A stretch of DNA of 21,232 nucleotides from JAHFLQ01 sp964432465 (GCA_964432465.1 CAYSNI010000065.1:1-21232), one strand, 5' to 3'. Shown: positions 6,775 to 13,710, counted from the stretch's first letter. Notes: generated by a model not told the origin, from the sequence alone. Made by a program: numbers and translations.

Positions 6775-7247
6775 TTATTTGTATACAGCAGACCGAACGT
6801 TACAACGCCAAACGCGACGGCAACATTCAACGATTCCTTTTTCCCTCGCATGGGTATCTCTAAAATTTTATCACATTTCTTCAGAATCGCCGGCGATAGT
6901 CCCTTCACTTCATTGCCAACCACCAGAGCAGCTTTCAACTTAGAACTTTTAACTTTAACCTTGTAATAAGGAACTGATTTCTTGGACTGCTCAATCGCCC
7001 AAATTTTGTAACCGTCATTTTTCAACTGATCAATTAACTTAAGAATATTCCTAGCCGCTGCCCACGGTACGGTTTTTTCCGCTCCTAAGGAAACCTTCGC
7101 CAGCTGCTGGCGAAGTTGACCAAAGCGATCAATGGGCGTGGGCGTAATTCCACCAAGATACAACTTCTCTATACCAGCGGCATCGGCCGTGCGGAAAATT
7201 GATCCGACGTTATGGAGGCTTCGAATATTTGCCAAGACCGCAATCAT
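6771..7247 (-). CDS. SpoU/TrmH-type RNA 2'-O-methyltransferase
   Basis: The SPOUT-fold RNA ribose methyltransferase signatures are all present. Motif 1 is NIRSLHNVGSIFRTADAAG near the N-terminus, motif 2 is LVVGNEVKGL, and motif 3 is EIPMRGKKESLNVAVAFG at the C-terminus. The knot binds S-adenosylmethionine and the enzyme methylates a ribose in tRNA or rRNA. The target cannot be told from sequence. The frame extends to an ATG at 7274, but I choose the ATG at 7247. The protein then begins MIAVLANIRS, as short family members do, and TATACT lies 6 nt upstream, making a leaderless message of 158 codons. The stop overlaps the DUF192 start. Confidence 0.88.
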   Translation of the reverse strand: MIAVLANIRSLHNVGSIFRTADAAGIEKLYLGGITPTPIDRFGQLRQQLAKVSLGAEKTVPWAAARNILKLIDQLKNDGYKIWAIEQSKKSVPYYKVKVKSSKLKAALVVGNEVKGLSPAILKKCDKILEIPMRGKKESLNVAVAFGVVTFGLLYTNK

Positions 7248-7259
7248 TCCTATAGTATA
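7229..7259. promoter_or_regulatory. Overlapping divergent promoters (methyltransferase / P-loop kinase)
   Basis: Plus strand: TTGCCA (7229-7234), 16 bp, TATAGT (7251-7256), leading to the SD-bearing gene at 7286. Minus strand: TATACT (7254-7259), 6 nt before the methyltransferase ATG at 7247. The two -10 boxes overlap by 3 bp, so only one polymerase can occupy the site at a time. Confidence 0.55.
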
Positions 7260-7285
7260 CATTTGTTCTTTCATAGGAGGCTAGA

Positions 7286-7909
7286 ATGAGGTTTGAACTC
7301 ACGATCGGGCTAGTCGGAGAAAAGAGGGCCGGAAAGGAAACCTTCCGAACTTTGTTTTTGCGATGCCTGGAAAGAAACATTTGGAGTCCCAGTGAAAAGG
7401 CTTACGTATTTTCCGATCCTCTCACTGCGACCCTAAAGAGATTTGGGATCCCCAACACTCGGCCAAATCTGCAGCTGCTTGCGTCACTACTCCGAGCTTA
7501 CTATCACAAAGAGGACGTCATTACCGCGGGCATGAGAAGCATGATCGGTGAAGATGGCCACGAACTGAAATTTATCGATGGCATTCGCTGGCCAAGTGAC
7601 GAAAATTTCATTCGAGAATTCCCGTACAGCTTCCTGATTTATGTGACCGCCTCACCGGAAGTACGCTTTAAGCGGACACAGACCTCTGCCAATTCTAAGG
7701 AAGGCGAGCAAAGTATGAGCTGGGACCAGTTTCTAGCAACCGAAAGCGCTCCGACAGAAACCAATATCAGCGAAATTGGATCGCGCGCGGATTTCAAGAT
7801 AGAAAACAACGGCTCGTTGGGTGAATACGCCGCCCAAGTTAAAAACTTCTACGACCAACTCGTAAAGCCCCAAATTCTAAGACTAAAAGATAAAGGAAAG
7901 GCCGACTAA
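7286..7909 (+). CDS. dNMP-kinase-like P-loop protein
   Basis: 207 residues. The P-loop GEKRAGKET (11-19) resembles the GxKRxGKDT loop of phage-type deoxynucleoside monophosphate kinases, including an acidic residue before the Thr. FSDPL (42-46), FIDGIR (96-101), an APxVRFKR-type lid at about 123-130 (SPEVRFKR) and ADFKIENNGSLGEY (169-181) follow the NMP/dephospho-CoA kinase plan. The order resembles archaeal UPF0200 proteins and phage nucleotide kinases. The likely reaction is ATP-dependent phosphorylation of a nucleotide or CoA precursor; the substrate is unknown. AGGAGG lies 5 nt before the ATG and a -35/-10 pair precedes it. The gene is monocistronic, convergent with the Cys-motif operon, and shares a bidirectional terminator with it. 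Confidence 0.75.
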   Translation: MRFELTIGLVGEKRAGKETFRTLFLRCLERNIWSPSEKAYVFSDPLTATLKRFGIPNTRPNLQLLASLLRAYYHKEDVITAGMRSMIGEDGHELKFIDGIRWPSDENFIREFPYSFLIYVTASPEVRFKRTQTSANSKEGEQSMSWDQFLATESAPTETNISEIGSRADFKIENNGSLGEYAAQVKNFYDQLVKPQILRLKDKGKAD

Positions 7910-7915
7910 ATAATA

Positions 7916-7945
7916 AATCCCCCGACATGCGTCGGGGGATTCTTT
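7916..7945. terminator. Bidirectional terminator between convergent genes
   Basis: A perfect 11-bp stem (AATCCCCCGAC at 7916-7926, GTCGGGGGATT at 7931-7941) with an ATGC loop is flanked by TTCTTTA on the plus strand and by A-rich sequence on the other side. It serves the kinase gene on plus and the Cys-motif operon on minus, whose stop codon begins at 7946 on that strand. Confidence 0.82.
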
Positions 7946-8360
7946 ATGTGTTGCCGTGAAACCGATAAGGCTGGACCTGGTAAACTGCCTCCATCTGTCC
8001 AATTTTGGACTTCCAGAGATCCACGCAATCTTCCAGAGTCGCGGTGCAAAGGGCTATATTCCGGTCCAAATCCACCTGAATTATCTCTCGGAAAGTAAAG
8101 ATTTGATCACATCCGGAGCAGGAAAGAATCTCTCCACCATACTCTGGAATAATCGGACTACCATTGAAAGTCATTGCCTGAGCCATCGATGTCCGTCCAC
8201 TCTCCATCACCCAGCGCGTAATGCAGCTCGGGGACGATAGATTTGGCTTGTTCATACAAAAGGCCAGATCATGATCCTTGTCGTAGAGAATCGACTGATC
8301 CCGAACAAAAGCTGTTCGGCAAAAATCACAAGAGGTTTTCTTACCAGAATAGTGATCCAT
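7944..8360 (-). CDS. Protein with two Cys-motif (putative zinc) repeats, unknown family
   Basis: 138 residues and no family that I recognise. Two copies of the same signature are visible: C11-x2-C14-x20-C35-x10-C46-x3-W50, and C81-x2-C84-x20-C105-x6-C112-x3-W116. In each, the first CxxC is followed by a hydrophobic strand and an acidic turn (YDKDHDLAF, VDLDRNIAL). The third and fourth cysteines lead into a helix ending in Trp. Four cysteines per unit suggest a structural zinc site of the zinc-ribbon or treble-clef kind. The same signature occurs once in the 88-aa protein two genes upstream. There is no signal peptide. The ATG shares one base with the TAA of the 53-aa gene (TAATG), so translation is coupled. 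This is the last gene before the shared terminator. Confidence 0.65.
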   Translation of the reverse strand: MDHYSGKKTSCDFCRTAFVRDQSILYDKDHDLAFCMNKPNLSSPSCITRWVMESGRTSMAQAMTFNGSPIIPEYGGEILSCSGCDQIFTFREIIQVDLDRNIALCTATLEDCVDLWKSKIGQMEAVYQVQPYRFHGNT

Positions 8361-8521
8361 TATCCCCTTCCTTTCTGCTCGAAATATTGACGAATCCGAT
8401 CGTCAATTAACGCTCCACTAGCTGGCTGGTCTTCATCAAGACGAGTCGTGGACGTGGATTTGATCAATTCAAAATAAGTTCCTTCCCCACCTTCACGACA
8501 CACGAAATTTTCTTCAGGCAT
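8360..8521 (-). CDS. Small 53-aa protein in the Cys-motif operon
   Basis: The reverse strand encodes 53 residues beginning MPEENFVCREGGEG and ending FEQKGRG. A full AGGAGG stands 7 nt before its ATG, and the stop of the upstream gene (TAG) lies inside that SD site. The TAA stop overlaps the ATG of the next gene by one base. This placement between two tightly coupled genes is the main evidence that it is real. The protein is soluble and acidic in the middle (RLDEDQP), with one Cys and a helical, basic C-terminus (DDRIRQYFEQKGRG). No known family is recognised. It could be an accessory or regulatory partner of the flanking Cys-motif proteins. Confidence 0.65.
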   Translation of the reverse strand: MPEENFVCREGGEGTYFELIKSTSTTRLDEDQPASGALIDDRIRQYFEQKGRG

Positions 8522-8532
8522 CCAGCGACCTC

Positions 8533-8799
8533 CTATCTCACTCTGGCCAATTCCGGCGGCCAGGTGAAATACCGCTCAACTTCAGACAGCTTTTTCACCT
8601 CAAAGTTAAAAATGAAACCAGGGTGGGATTTCAGCCAGCCTTGAATACAGATAACAATATCCGGCACTGAATCACCCGAATGACAAATAATTATCTCATC
8701 GCTATCCTCTTCCACAAAAACCTCTTCTTCGGTGTCTGTGAACTTGCGCCCGCAAAAGCTACAGGATCGAGAGCGCCCGATGCAATATCCGATATTCAC
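8533..8799 (-). CDS. Protein with one Cys-motif (putative zinc) unit, unknown family
   Basis: 88 residues from a GTG at 8799 preceded by GGGAG at 6 nt spacing. It carries C13-x2-C16-x22-C39-x11-C51-x3-W55. This is the same arrangement found twice in the 138-aa protein downstream, with an acidic strand-turn between the second and third Cys (VEEDSDEIIIC). After the Trp comes a region with no motif (FNFEVKKLSEVERYFTWPPEL). It is first in a three-gene operon with the 53-aa and 138-aa genes. The promoter is an extended -10 at 8828-8836 with a leader of about 21 nt. A structural zinc-binding role is inference from the cysteines. Function unknown. Confidence 0.6.
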   Translation of the reverse strand: MNIGYCIGRSRSCSFCGRKFTDTEEEVFVEEDSDEIIICHSGDSVPDIVICIQGWLKSHPGFIFNFEVKKLSEVERYFTWPPELARVR

Positions 8800-8827
8800 A
8801 CTAATCTCCCTTGCAATAACCCGACCG

Positions 8828-8836
8828 GTTATATCA
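8828..8836 (-). promoter_or_regulatory. Extended -10 promoter of the Cys-motif operon
   Basis: The minus strand reads TGA-TATAAC. The predicted start near 8821 gives a leader of about 21 nt containing GGGAG before the GTG at 8799. Unlike most genes here, the message has a leader. Confidence 0.45.
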
Positions 8837-8852
8837 AATTTCTAAACCTACT

Positions 8853-9467
8853 CTAACTCTGAATAGTAATTTTGTTAATAGTTACAGGTTTTAAAGGCTT
8901 GTCGTTAGAATCCGTATCCACCACTCCAATCGCGTCCACCACCGACTGGCCTTCGATTACTTTACCAAAAATCGTATAGGCATTCGGCAACGGAACATCC
9001 GCCACCATAATGAAAAATTGACTGCCATTGGTATTAGGGCCGGAATTAGCCATTGCCATCACGCCTTTTTTATATCCCGCTTTATAAGAAAGCGTAACTG
9101 GATTCAGCTCATCCTCAAAGCGATATCCCGGACCGCCAGTGCCGCATCGTCCGCCCGTCTTCACGCATTCCGGATCGCCGCCCTGAATCATAAATTTTTC
9201 AATAACCCGATGGAAAATAAGACCGTCATAATATTTTTCTCCAGCTAGCTTAATAAAATTCGCAACCGTCTTTGGCGCATCGTCGCCGTAAAACTGCACC
9301 TTAAAATTTCCATAATTAGTTTCGATCAGCGCCACCTTGCCATCTGTCACTGTCGTTGTGTTCATTACCATATCATCACTCATCTCGGTCCCGTTCTGCA
9401 AGAGATAGTAGCCGCCAATACCGACAATCACCAACCCGATCAAAATAATAAGAATTTTTTGTGTCAT
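8853..9467 (-). CDS. Membrane-anchored cyclophilin-type peptidyl-prolyl isomerase
   Basis: 204 residues. Residues 4-23 are a transmembrane anchor, and the cyclophilin domain occupies about 44-204 outside the membrane. Active-site motifs are clear: IFHRVIEKFMIQGGDP (85-99) with Arg87 and Gln95, MAMANSGPNTNGSQFFI (137-153), and an AYTIFGKVIEG C-terminal block. The short CVKTGGRCG insertion between the active-site strands contains two cysteines that could form a disulfide, fitting an extracytoplasmic site. It should help fold secreted proteins by cis-trans isomerisation of prolyl bonds. TGG-TATAAT lies 7 nt before the ATG. The gene diverges from the small anchored-protein gene at 9504, with only 36 bp between the start codons. 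Confidence 0.93.
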   Translation of the reverse strand: MTQKILIILIGLVIVGIGGYYLLQNGTEMSDDMVMNTTTVTDGKVALIETNYGNFKVQFYGDDAPKTVANFIKLAGEKYYDGLIFHRVIEKFMIQGGDPECVKTGGRCGTGGPGYRFEDELNPVTLSYKAGYKKGVMAMANSGPNTNGSQFFIMVADVPLPNAYTIFGKVIEGQSVVDAIGVVDTDSNDKPLKPVTINKITIQS

Positions 9468-9474
9468 AGAGATG

Positions 9475-9497
9475 ATTATACCAATATGTTGTAAAAT
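9475..9497. promoter_or_regulatory. Back-to-back leaderless promoters (cyclophilin / small anchored protein)
   Basis: Minus strand: TGG-TATAAT (9475-9483), 7 nt before the ATG at 9467. Plus strand: TAAAAT (9492-9497), 6 nt before the ATG at 9504. The two transcripts diverge from a 36-bp intergenic region with no room for SD sites or operators. Confidence 0.65.
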
Positions 9498-9503
9498 AAA
9501 AAC

Positions 9504-9911
9504 ATGGCCCTCTTTAGACTGTTAGTCATAGTTGCAATTATTATCAGTATCGCCGGAGCCGGTCTTTATTTCGCCCCTGATAACATTAAGGAGAAAGTGC
9601 TTTCCTACGTTAACGATAGTCCTTACGTTCCCTCGGAAATAAAGAAAGAAGTAGAAAAACTTTATGCGACACCAGCGATGAAACGGGAAAAATTAATCAC
9701 GGAGCTAACAGATAATCTTTTGAAAATTGAGGCGTACATAACAAAAAACACACCCTCACCCGAAAGCCCGGAAGCGAAACTACTTGAACGAAGCCAGCAG
9801 ATTATCGCTGAAGTCTTAGAACAAAACGCCGAGCCGGGCGTAGTCAAACAGATTACCGATGCCGTCACCGCGAAACTTCTTTCCTCCGGCAACGCCTGCG
9901 TTCCAAAATAA
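9504..9911 (+). CDS. Small membrane-anchored protein, unknown function
   Basis: 135 residues. Residues 4-24 (FRLLVIVAIIISIAGAGLYFA) form an N-terminal anchor. The remainder is largely helical and charged (IKEKVLSYV, EIKKEVEKLY, a long stretch to AVTAKLL) and ends CVPK. No catalytic motif or known family is recognised. The topology suggests a short helical bundle exposed on the outer face of the membrane. The start is supported by TAAAAT 6 nt upstream and by the position of the anchor. Its TAA is separated by one base from the stop of the convergent lamin-tail gene. Confidence 0.6.
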   Translation: MALFRLLVIVAIIISIAGAGLYFAPDNIKEKVLSYVNDSPYVPSEIKKEVEKLYATPAMKREKLITELTDNLLKIEAYITKNTPSPESPEAKLLERSQQIIAEVLEQNAEPGVVKQITDAVTAKLLSSGNACVPK

Positions 9912-9912
9912 A

Positions 9913-10659
9913 CTAACTGGGTCTTTGCCAGGCTACCCCTTCATCTAACATAGAGCCGTCATACGAAGCCTCGTCCATCAACTCACTCAAGTCTGTAGTA
10001 AGCCGAATATTGGCAACTGAATTGGGTAACTGCGTCGAACGAACTACCTCACCCATTGGATTATTATAAAAACCGATCGTTAAATAACTTTGCGCCTTGA
10101 TCACAAGCGCGTCCTCATTTTTAGATCCTATTTTCACCAGAGAAGTCGCGCCATTCTTCAGTGACCAATTTTCTAGATTAATATCCGAATTAGTCGGATT
10201 AAAAAGTTTTATGAATTCTTTACCTTCATCCGAGCCCACCGCGTCAAACATAATTTCCGCAATGAAAACTCTAATGGGTTCTGGCTGGGGAGTCGGAGCA
10301 GGCTGAACAACCGGAGCAGGCTCGGCAACCGGAGCTTCAGCGGTAGCGTTTTCCGGAACAATAACCGGATCGGGAGCCGGAGCATTCTGCTGAGGCAGAA
10401 CCGGCACTTCGGCTTTCGGCGCGATCGCCTCAATCACCGATGCTGTCCTAGGAGCGGCCTGTGGTATCGGCGGCTCCTTGGCAACCTTCGGCGCTGGAGA
10501 CTTTTCAATCGCCTTAGGCTTAATAGTCGCTATCTTTACCTTCTCAATCTTCATTTCAAATAGCGACGCCTCCTTAGCTTTGTTTAAGGCCAAAGAATAA
10601 AAACCACCACCGACAAAACCAACGGTGATCAGAGCAATTAACAGCTTTTGCTTGAGCAT
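9913..10659 (-). CDS. Anchored lamin-tail-domain surface protein
   Basis: 248 residues from the ATG at 10659. An in-frame TTG at 10704 would overlap the DUF167 gene and put extra residues before the signal, so it is rejected. MLKQKLLIALITVGFVGGGF is a signal/anchor segment. Next comes a long Pro/Ala/Lys-rich linker with repeated PAP/PEP units. The C-terminal domain (about 125-248) reads IAEIMFDAVGSDEGKEFI, then LFNPTNSDINLENWSL and YLTIGFYNN, and follows the lamin tail (LTD) fold plan. Bacterial LTD domains are immunoglobulin-like modules on secreted proteins, often nucleases or adhesins. No enzyme domain is attached here. The linker would carry the domain away from the membrane. It is the last gene of the operon starting at 13890, 31 nt after DUF167. 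Confidence 0.75.
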   Translation of the reverse strand: MLKQKLLIALITVGFVGGGFYSLALNKAKEASLFEMKIEKVKIATIKPKAIEKSPAPKVAKEPPIPQAAPRTASVIEAIAPKAEVPVLPQQNAPAPDPVIVPENATAEAPVAEPAPVVQPAPTPQPEPIRVFIAEIMFDAVGSDEGKEFIKLFNPTNSDINLENWSLKNGATSLVKIGSKNEDALVIKAQSYLTIGFYNNPMGEVVRSTQLPNSVANIRLTTDLSELMDEASYDGSMLDEGVAWQRPS

Positions 10660-10690
10660 TGAGATAATGCCCACCAGTCTACCAAGACGA

Positions 10691-10909
10691 CTAGAGAACT
10701 TCAATAATCTTTCTTTTCGCTGTCTGGCCGGAGATTATTCTCACCCTAGACGGCGCGACATTGAAATATTTCGCCACTACCCGCTCTATCCCCCAATTCG
10801 CTCTTCCTTCTTTCGCCGGCTCCCTGACGCTAATTTTGAATTCTGTTTCAGAAATTTTCTCAATCTTCTCTTCTCTCGCTCCAGCTTTTATGATTACCGA
10901 AATTTTCAT
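10691..10909 (-). CDS. DUF167 (YggU-like) protein
   Basis: 72 residues covering the whole DUF167 domain. Visible landmarks are VIIKAGAREEKIE, the conserved SVREPAKEGRANWGIERVVAKYF stretch and SRVRIISGQTAKRKIIEV at the end. The family has a small alpha/beta fold and no established function. The gene lies 9 nt after the FAD-oxidoreductase stop, with GAGGG directly before its ATG, so it is probably co-translated or re-initiated. The context (redox operon) gives no specific hint. Confidence 0.9.
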   Translation of the reverse strand: MKISVIIKAGAREEKIEKISETEFKISVREPAKEGRANWGIERVVAKYFNVAPSRVRIISGQTAKRKIIEVL

Positions 10910-10918
10910 CCCTCACGA

Positions 10919-12544
10919 CTATCCGCGCTTCATATGCCGGAAGGCATACTCAAGATTAGCGCCAACTTTCTTGCCGGGATTAAAGATGTTCTTAGGATCA
11001 AAAATATTTTTCACTTCCTCAAAAAGTTTATAAACTTCCGCGCCGAACATTTTTAAAATATAAGGACTCCGGATCAGTCCGTCGTTGTGCTCTGCCGTGA
11101 TTGAGCCTTTATATTCCAAAACAAGATTGATTACTTCGTCCATACAAGCGGGAATTTTCTTCCGGTCCTCTTCGTTAGAAAGCACCATCAGAGGAATGAT
11201 ATGAAAGTTACCGTCGCCCACATGACCGGCAATCGTGTTCAGAAGCTTATACTTATCGGTAATCGCGTGAAGTTTAGGCAAAAACTCCGGTAAAAATTCC
11301 GGCTTCACGATCAAGTCATCAATAAACGGCGCAGTCTGCTTACCGGCAACTTTATGACGAAGCAGGTTAAAACTCTCCCGACGAATCAGCCAGTATTTCT
11401 TCGCCTCCTGCTCAGTAGAAGCGATTTTTGTTTTGACCGGAAAAGTCTTTAATTTTTCATTTAACATTTTTACTTTGTCATCCACTTCTTCCTGACTATC
11501 TTCTTCAAATTCAATCAGACAAACCAACTTCGGCATTCCATAGGTCAGAATCGTCCAGACTTCCGGTAAAAAACTCAGTCCTAGCGAGAAGAGATTTTTC
11601 GCGCCCATCTGTTTCAGAAATCCCGGAAAGAACTTTAAGGCTAGTTTGAGAGTAGCGTCATCAAAAGACTCAAAGCTGTCAGGCTTAAAAGGCAGTACCG
11701 CATTGACCAATTTTCCTAATATAGAAATGTCCTTTAGAAAAACTACTACCGTGCCCGAGTAGTTCTTCCTGGGTACCAATTTAAATTTCGCTTCCGTGAC
11801 CAAGCCAAGCGTCCCCTGGGAGCCGACAATCAGCTTTGTCAGATCAAAATTCTCCCCGTCCCAGACGTCCCAGATATTGTACCCGCTGGAGTTTTTTGAA
11901 ACCTGCGGCTTAGATTCTTTGATTAACTTCTCGTTATCATTTACCAGATCGTAAACCTTGCGATAAATCTCTCCCTCAAAATTTTCTTGTCGCTTTTTTG
12001 TATTCAGTTCAGTTTTATTCAACTTTCTGACTCGATACTCATTTCCATCCGACAAAACCACTTTTAACTCCTGAACGTAGTCGTGCGTTTTTCCATATAC
12101 CAGCGACTTCTCGCCGCCGGAGTCGTTAGCGATCATTCCACCAATGGCGCAAATTTCTCTAGAAGCCGGATAGGACGGCATTATCTGGTTAGACTTAATT
12201 GTTTCTTTTTCAAAATCACGATAATACACGCCGGGTTGCGTAATCGCGTAACCTTCACCTACTTCTTTAACCTGATTAAAATATTTATCAAACTCCACTA
12301 CCAGAGATTCTGTCAGTGGGCCGCCAGTCATGTCCGTGCCGCCGGAGCGGGCAGTAAGAGAGACGCCCGGATTCGCGCTGGCAAACTTCACCAGATTTTT
12401 AATATCCTCCTCGTCCTTAGGGAAAACTACTGCTTTCGGAGTAATTTCAAATAAGCTCGCGTCCCGACTATACTTCTGTCGGGTTGCAGTATCGTCCTGC
12501 GCGTCACCATGAAAGAACTTCCTGATTTCTTCTATTGTGGACAT
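10919..12544 (-). CDS. GlcD-type FAD-linked oxidoreductase
   Basis: 541 residues. The N-terminal FAD-binding domain (PCMH type) includes FPKDEEDIKNLVKFA, the RSGGTDMTGG flavin loop, PASREICAIGGMIANDSGGEKSL and LIVGSQGTLGLVTEAKF. The C-terminal FAD-oxidase domain has AGHVGDGNFHIIPLM and the terminal EHNDGLIRSPY, NIFDPKNIFNPGK blocks. These match the GlcD / D-lactate dehydrogenase / alkyl-DHAP synthase superfamily, which oxidises 2-hydroxy acids using FAD. The substrate (lactate, glycolate or 2-hydroxyglutarate) cannot be decided. No iron-sulfur GlcF-like partner follows, so the electron acceptor is unknown. Its ATG directly abuts the TAA of the AhpF-like reductase gene. Confidence 0.9.
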   Translation of the reverse strand: MSTIEEIRKFFHGDAQDDTATRQKYSRDASLFEITPKAVVFPKDEEDIKNLVKFASANPGVSLTARSGGTDMTGGPLTESLVVEFDKYFNQVKEVGEGYAITQPGVYYRDFEKETIKSNQIMPSYPASREICAIGGMIANDSGGEKSLVYGKTHDYVQELKVVLSDGNEYRVRKLNKTELNTKKRQENFEGEIYRKVYDLVNDNEKLIKESKPQVSKNSSGYNIWDVWDGENFDLTKLIVGSQGTLGLVTEAKFKLVPRKNYSGTVVVFLKDISILGKLVNAVLPFKPDSFESFDDATLKLALKFFPGFLKQMGAKNLFSLGLSFLPEVWTILTYGMPKLVCLIEFEEDSQEEVDDKVKMLNEKLKTFPVKTKIASTEQEAKKYWLIRRESFNLLRHKVAGKQTAPFIDDLIVKPEFLPEFLPKLHAITDKYKLLNTIAGHVGDGNFHIIPLMVLSNEEDRKKIPACMDEVINLVLEYKGSITAEHNDGLIRSPYILKMFGAEVYKLFEEVKNIFDPKNIFNPGKKVGANLEYAFRHMKRG

Positions 12545-13462
12545 TTAAGATTTATTTAAGTAATCAACGATATTCAAAACCGCCTTAACCGCGTCGCCGG
12601 CGGAAATATTATTTTGTTTATATAGAACGTCAGAAGCATCGCCGGCAGCCCAAATTCCCGGCTGAGAAGTTTGCTGGGTTTTATGATCTACTACAATTTC
12701 ACCTAAATTATTTAATCGCACTAGATCTTTAAGGAATCCGACATTGGCATAAGCCCCAATTTCTACAAACACCCCCGCCAGCTTAATCTCTTTTTTCTCT
12801 CCTGATTTCCGATCTTCATATATCAGCCCGGTTACAAATTTATCACCCGCAATCTCAATTGTTTTCGCGTTAGTAAGAATAGTTACCTTCGGATTTTTCT
12901 TTATTTTATCCTGAGTGAGTGGATCGCCCTTAAGAGTGTCATTGTATTCGAGAAGGTGCACGTTGTTGGCATAAGGCAGAAGATCCACGACCGCCTCTAA
13001 GCCGGCGTTACCACCTCCGATCACCGCCACAGACTTATCTTTAAAAATCGGCGCATCACAGGTAGAGCAGTAGACCACTCCTTTGCCGTCAAATTCTTGC
13101 TCGCCCGGTATGCCTAACTTTTTCCGAACGCTTCCCGTGGTAACCAAAATAGTTTTCGTTTCAAAAACTTTTCCTTCTTTTGTAAAAACCTTCCAGCCGC
13201 CTCCCGCATTCTCCACTTTTTCCGCAAGATCTGAGCTGTGAATCTCCATGTCTTCTTGCGCGCGAAGATGCTCTTCAAAATTCTTAGCGAGCTCCAATCC
13301 GGAAATAGATTTGGTGCCGATCCAATTCTGGATATCAGAAGAAACGAGCGACGCGCCACCAAAACTCTCCGTTATCAAAACGGTTTTAATTTTCTTCCTG
13401 GCCGCATAAACACCAGCAGCGACCCCCGCGGGACCGCCGCCAATAATAACTAGGTCGTACAT
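12545..13462 (-). CDS. AhpF-like / thioredoxin-reductase-like flavoprotein
   Basis: 305 residues, a stand-alone FAD/NAD(P)H disulfide reductase. IIGGGPAGVAAGVYAA (7-22) binds FAD. The redox pair is C132-S-T-C135 in YCSTCDAPIF. GGGNAG (149-154) binds the pyridine nucleotide, and GIWAAGDASDV is the C-terminal FAD motif. The stretch after the nucleotide loop, HLLEYNDTLKGD...QDK, lacks the HRRxxxR residues by which thioredoxin reductases hold NADPH. It instead follows the AhpF pattern (TLLEFAPEMKAD..QDK). The tail with YKQNNISAGDAVKA also resembles AhpF. I therefore infer an NADH-preferring AhpF-type reductase without the usual N-terminal double-thioredoxin domain. The adjacent glutaredoxin may take that role. 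Confidence 0.88.
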   Translation of the reverse strand: MYDLVIIGGGPAGVAAGVYAARKKIKTVLITESFGGASLVSSDIQNWIGTKSISGLELAKNFEEHLRAQEDMEIHSSDLAEKVENAGGGWKVFTKEGKVFETKTILVTTGSVRKKLGIPGEQEFDGKGVVYCSTCDAPIFKDKSVAVIGGGNAGLEAVVDLLPYANNVHLLEYNDTLKGDPLTQDKIKKNPKVTILTNAKTIEIAGDKFVTGLIYEDRKSGEKKEIKLAGVFVEIGAYANVGFLKDLVRLNNLGEIVVDHKTQQTSQPGIWAAGDASDVLYKQNNISAGDAVKAVLNIVDYLNKS

Positions 13463-13478
13463 ATAAATTATTCAGGGA

Positions 13479-13706
13479 CTAAATTCCCAACGCCTTTCGA
13501 AGCTCTCCTTCGTTAAAGCCTACCAAAATCTTGCCATCCACATCAATCACCGGCACTCCAAGTTGGTGCGATTTATTGACCATCTCCTCTCGAGCAACCT
13601 GATCTTCCGCTACATTCGCCTCCGAATACTCAAGATTATTTTTTTTAAAAAATTCTTTTGCCATTTTGCAATATACGCAAGTAGGCGTGCTGTAAATTTT
13701 GATCAT
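13479..13706 (-). CDS. Glutaredoxin/NrdH-like dithiol protein
   Basis: 75 residues, the size of a minimal glutaredoxin. MIKIYSTPTCVYCKMAKEF holds the redox pair C10-V-Y-C13, and GVPVIDVDGK carries the cis-proline loop next to the active site. The GFNEGELRKALG C-terminal helix is typical. It transfers electrons to or from cytoplasmic disulfides. The neighbouring AhpF-like reductase (16 nt downstream) is its natural electron donor by context. It starts 4 nt after the SPW gene stop, so it belongs to the operon headed by that gene. No strong SD site is visible. Confidence 0.92.
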   Translation of the reverse strand: MIKIYSTPTCVYCKMAKEFFKKNNLEYSEANVAEDQVAREEMVNKSHQLGVPVIDVDGKILVGFNEGELRKALGI

Positions 13707-13710
13707 TTTT

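Noticed and set aside
7248..7274. Longer start for the SpoU methyltransferase at 7274
   Set aside because: The -10 box lies inside the extension, and the family usually starts close to the NIRSxxNVG motif, so the ATG at 7247 fits better.
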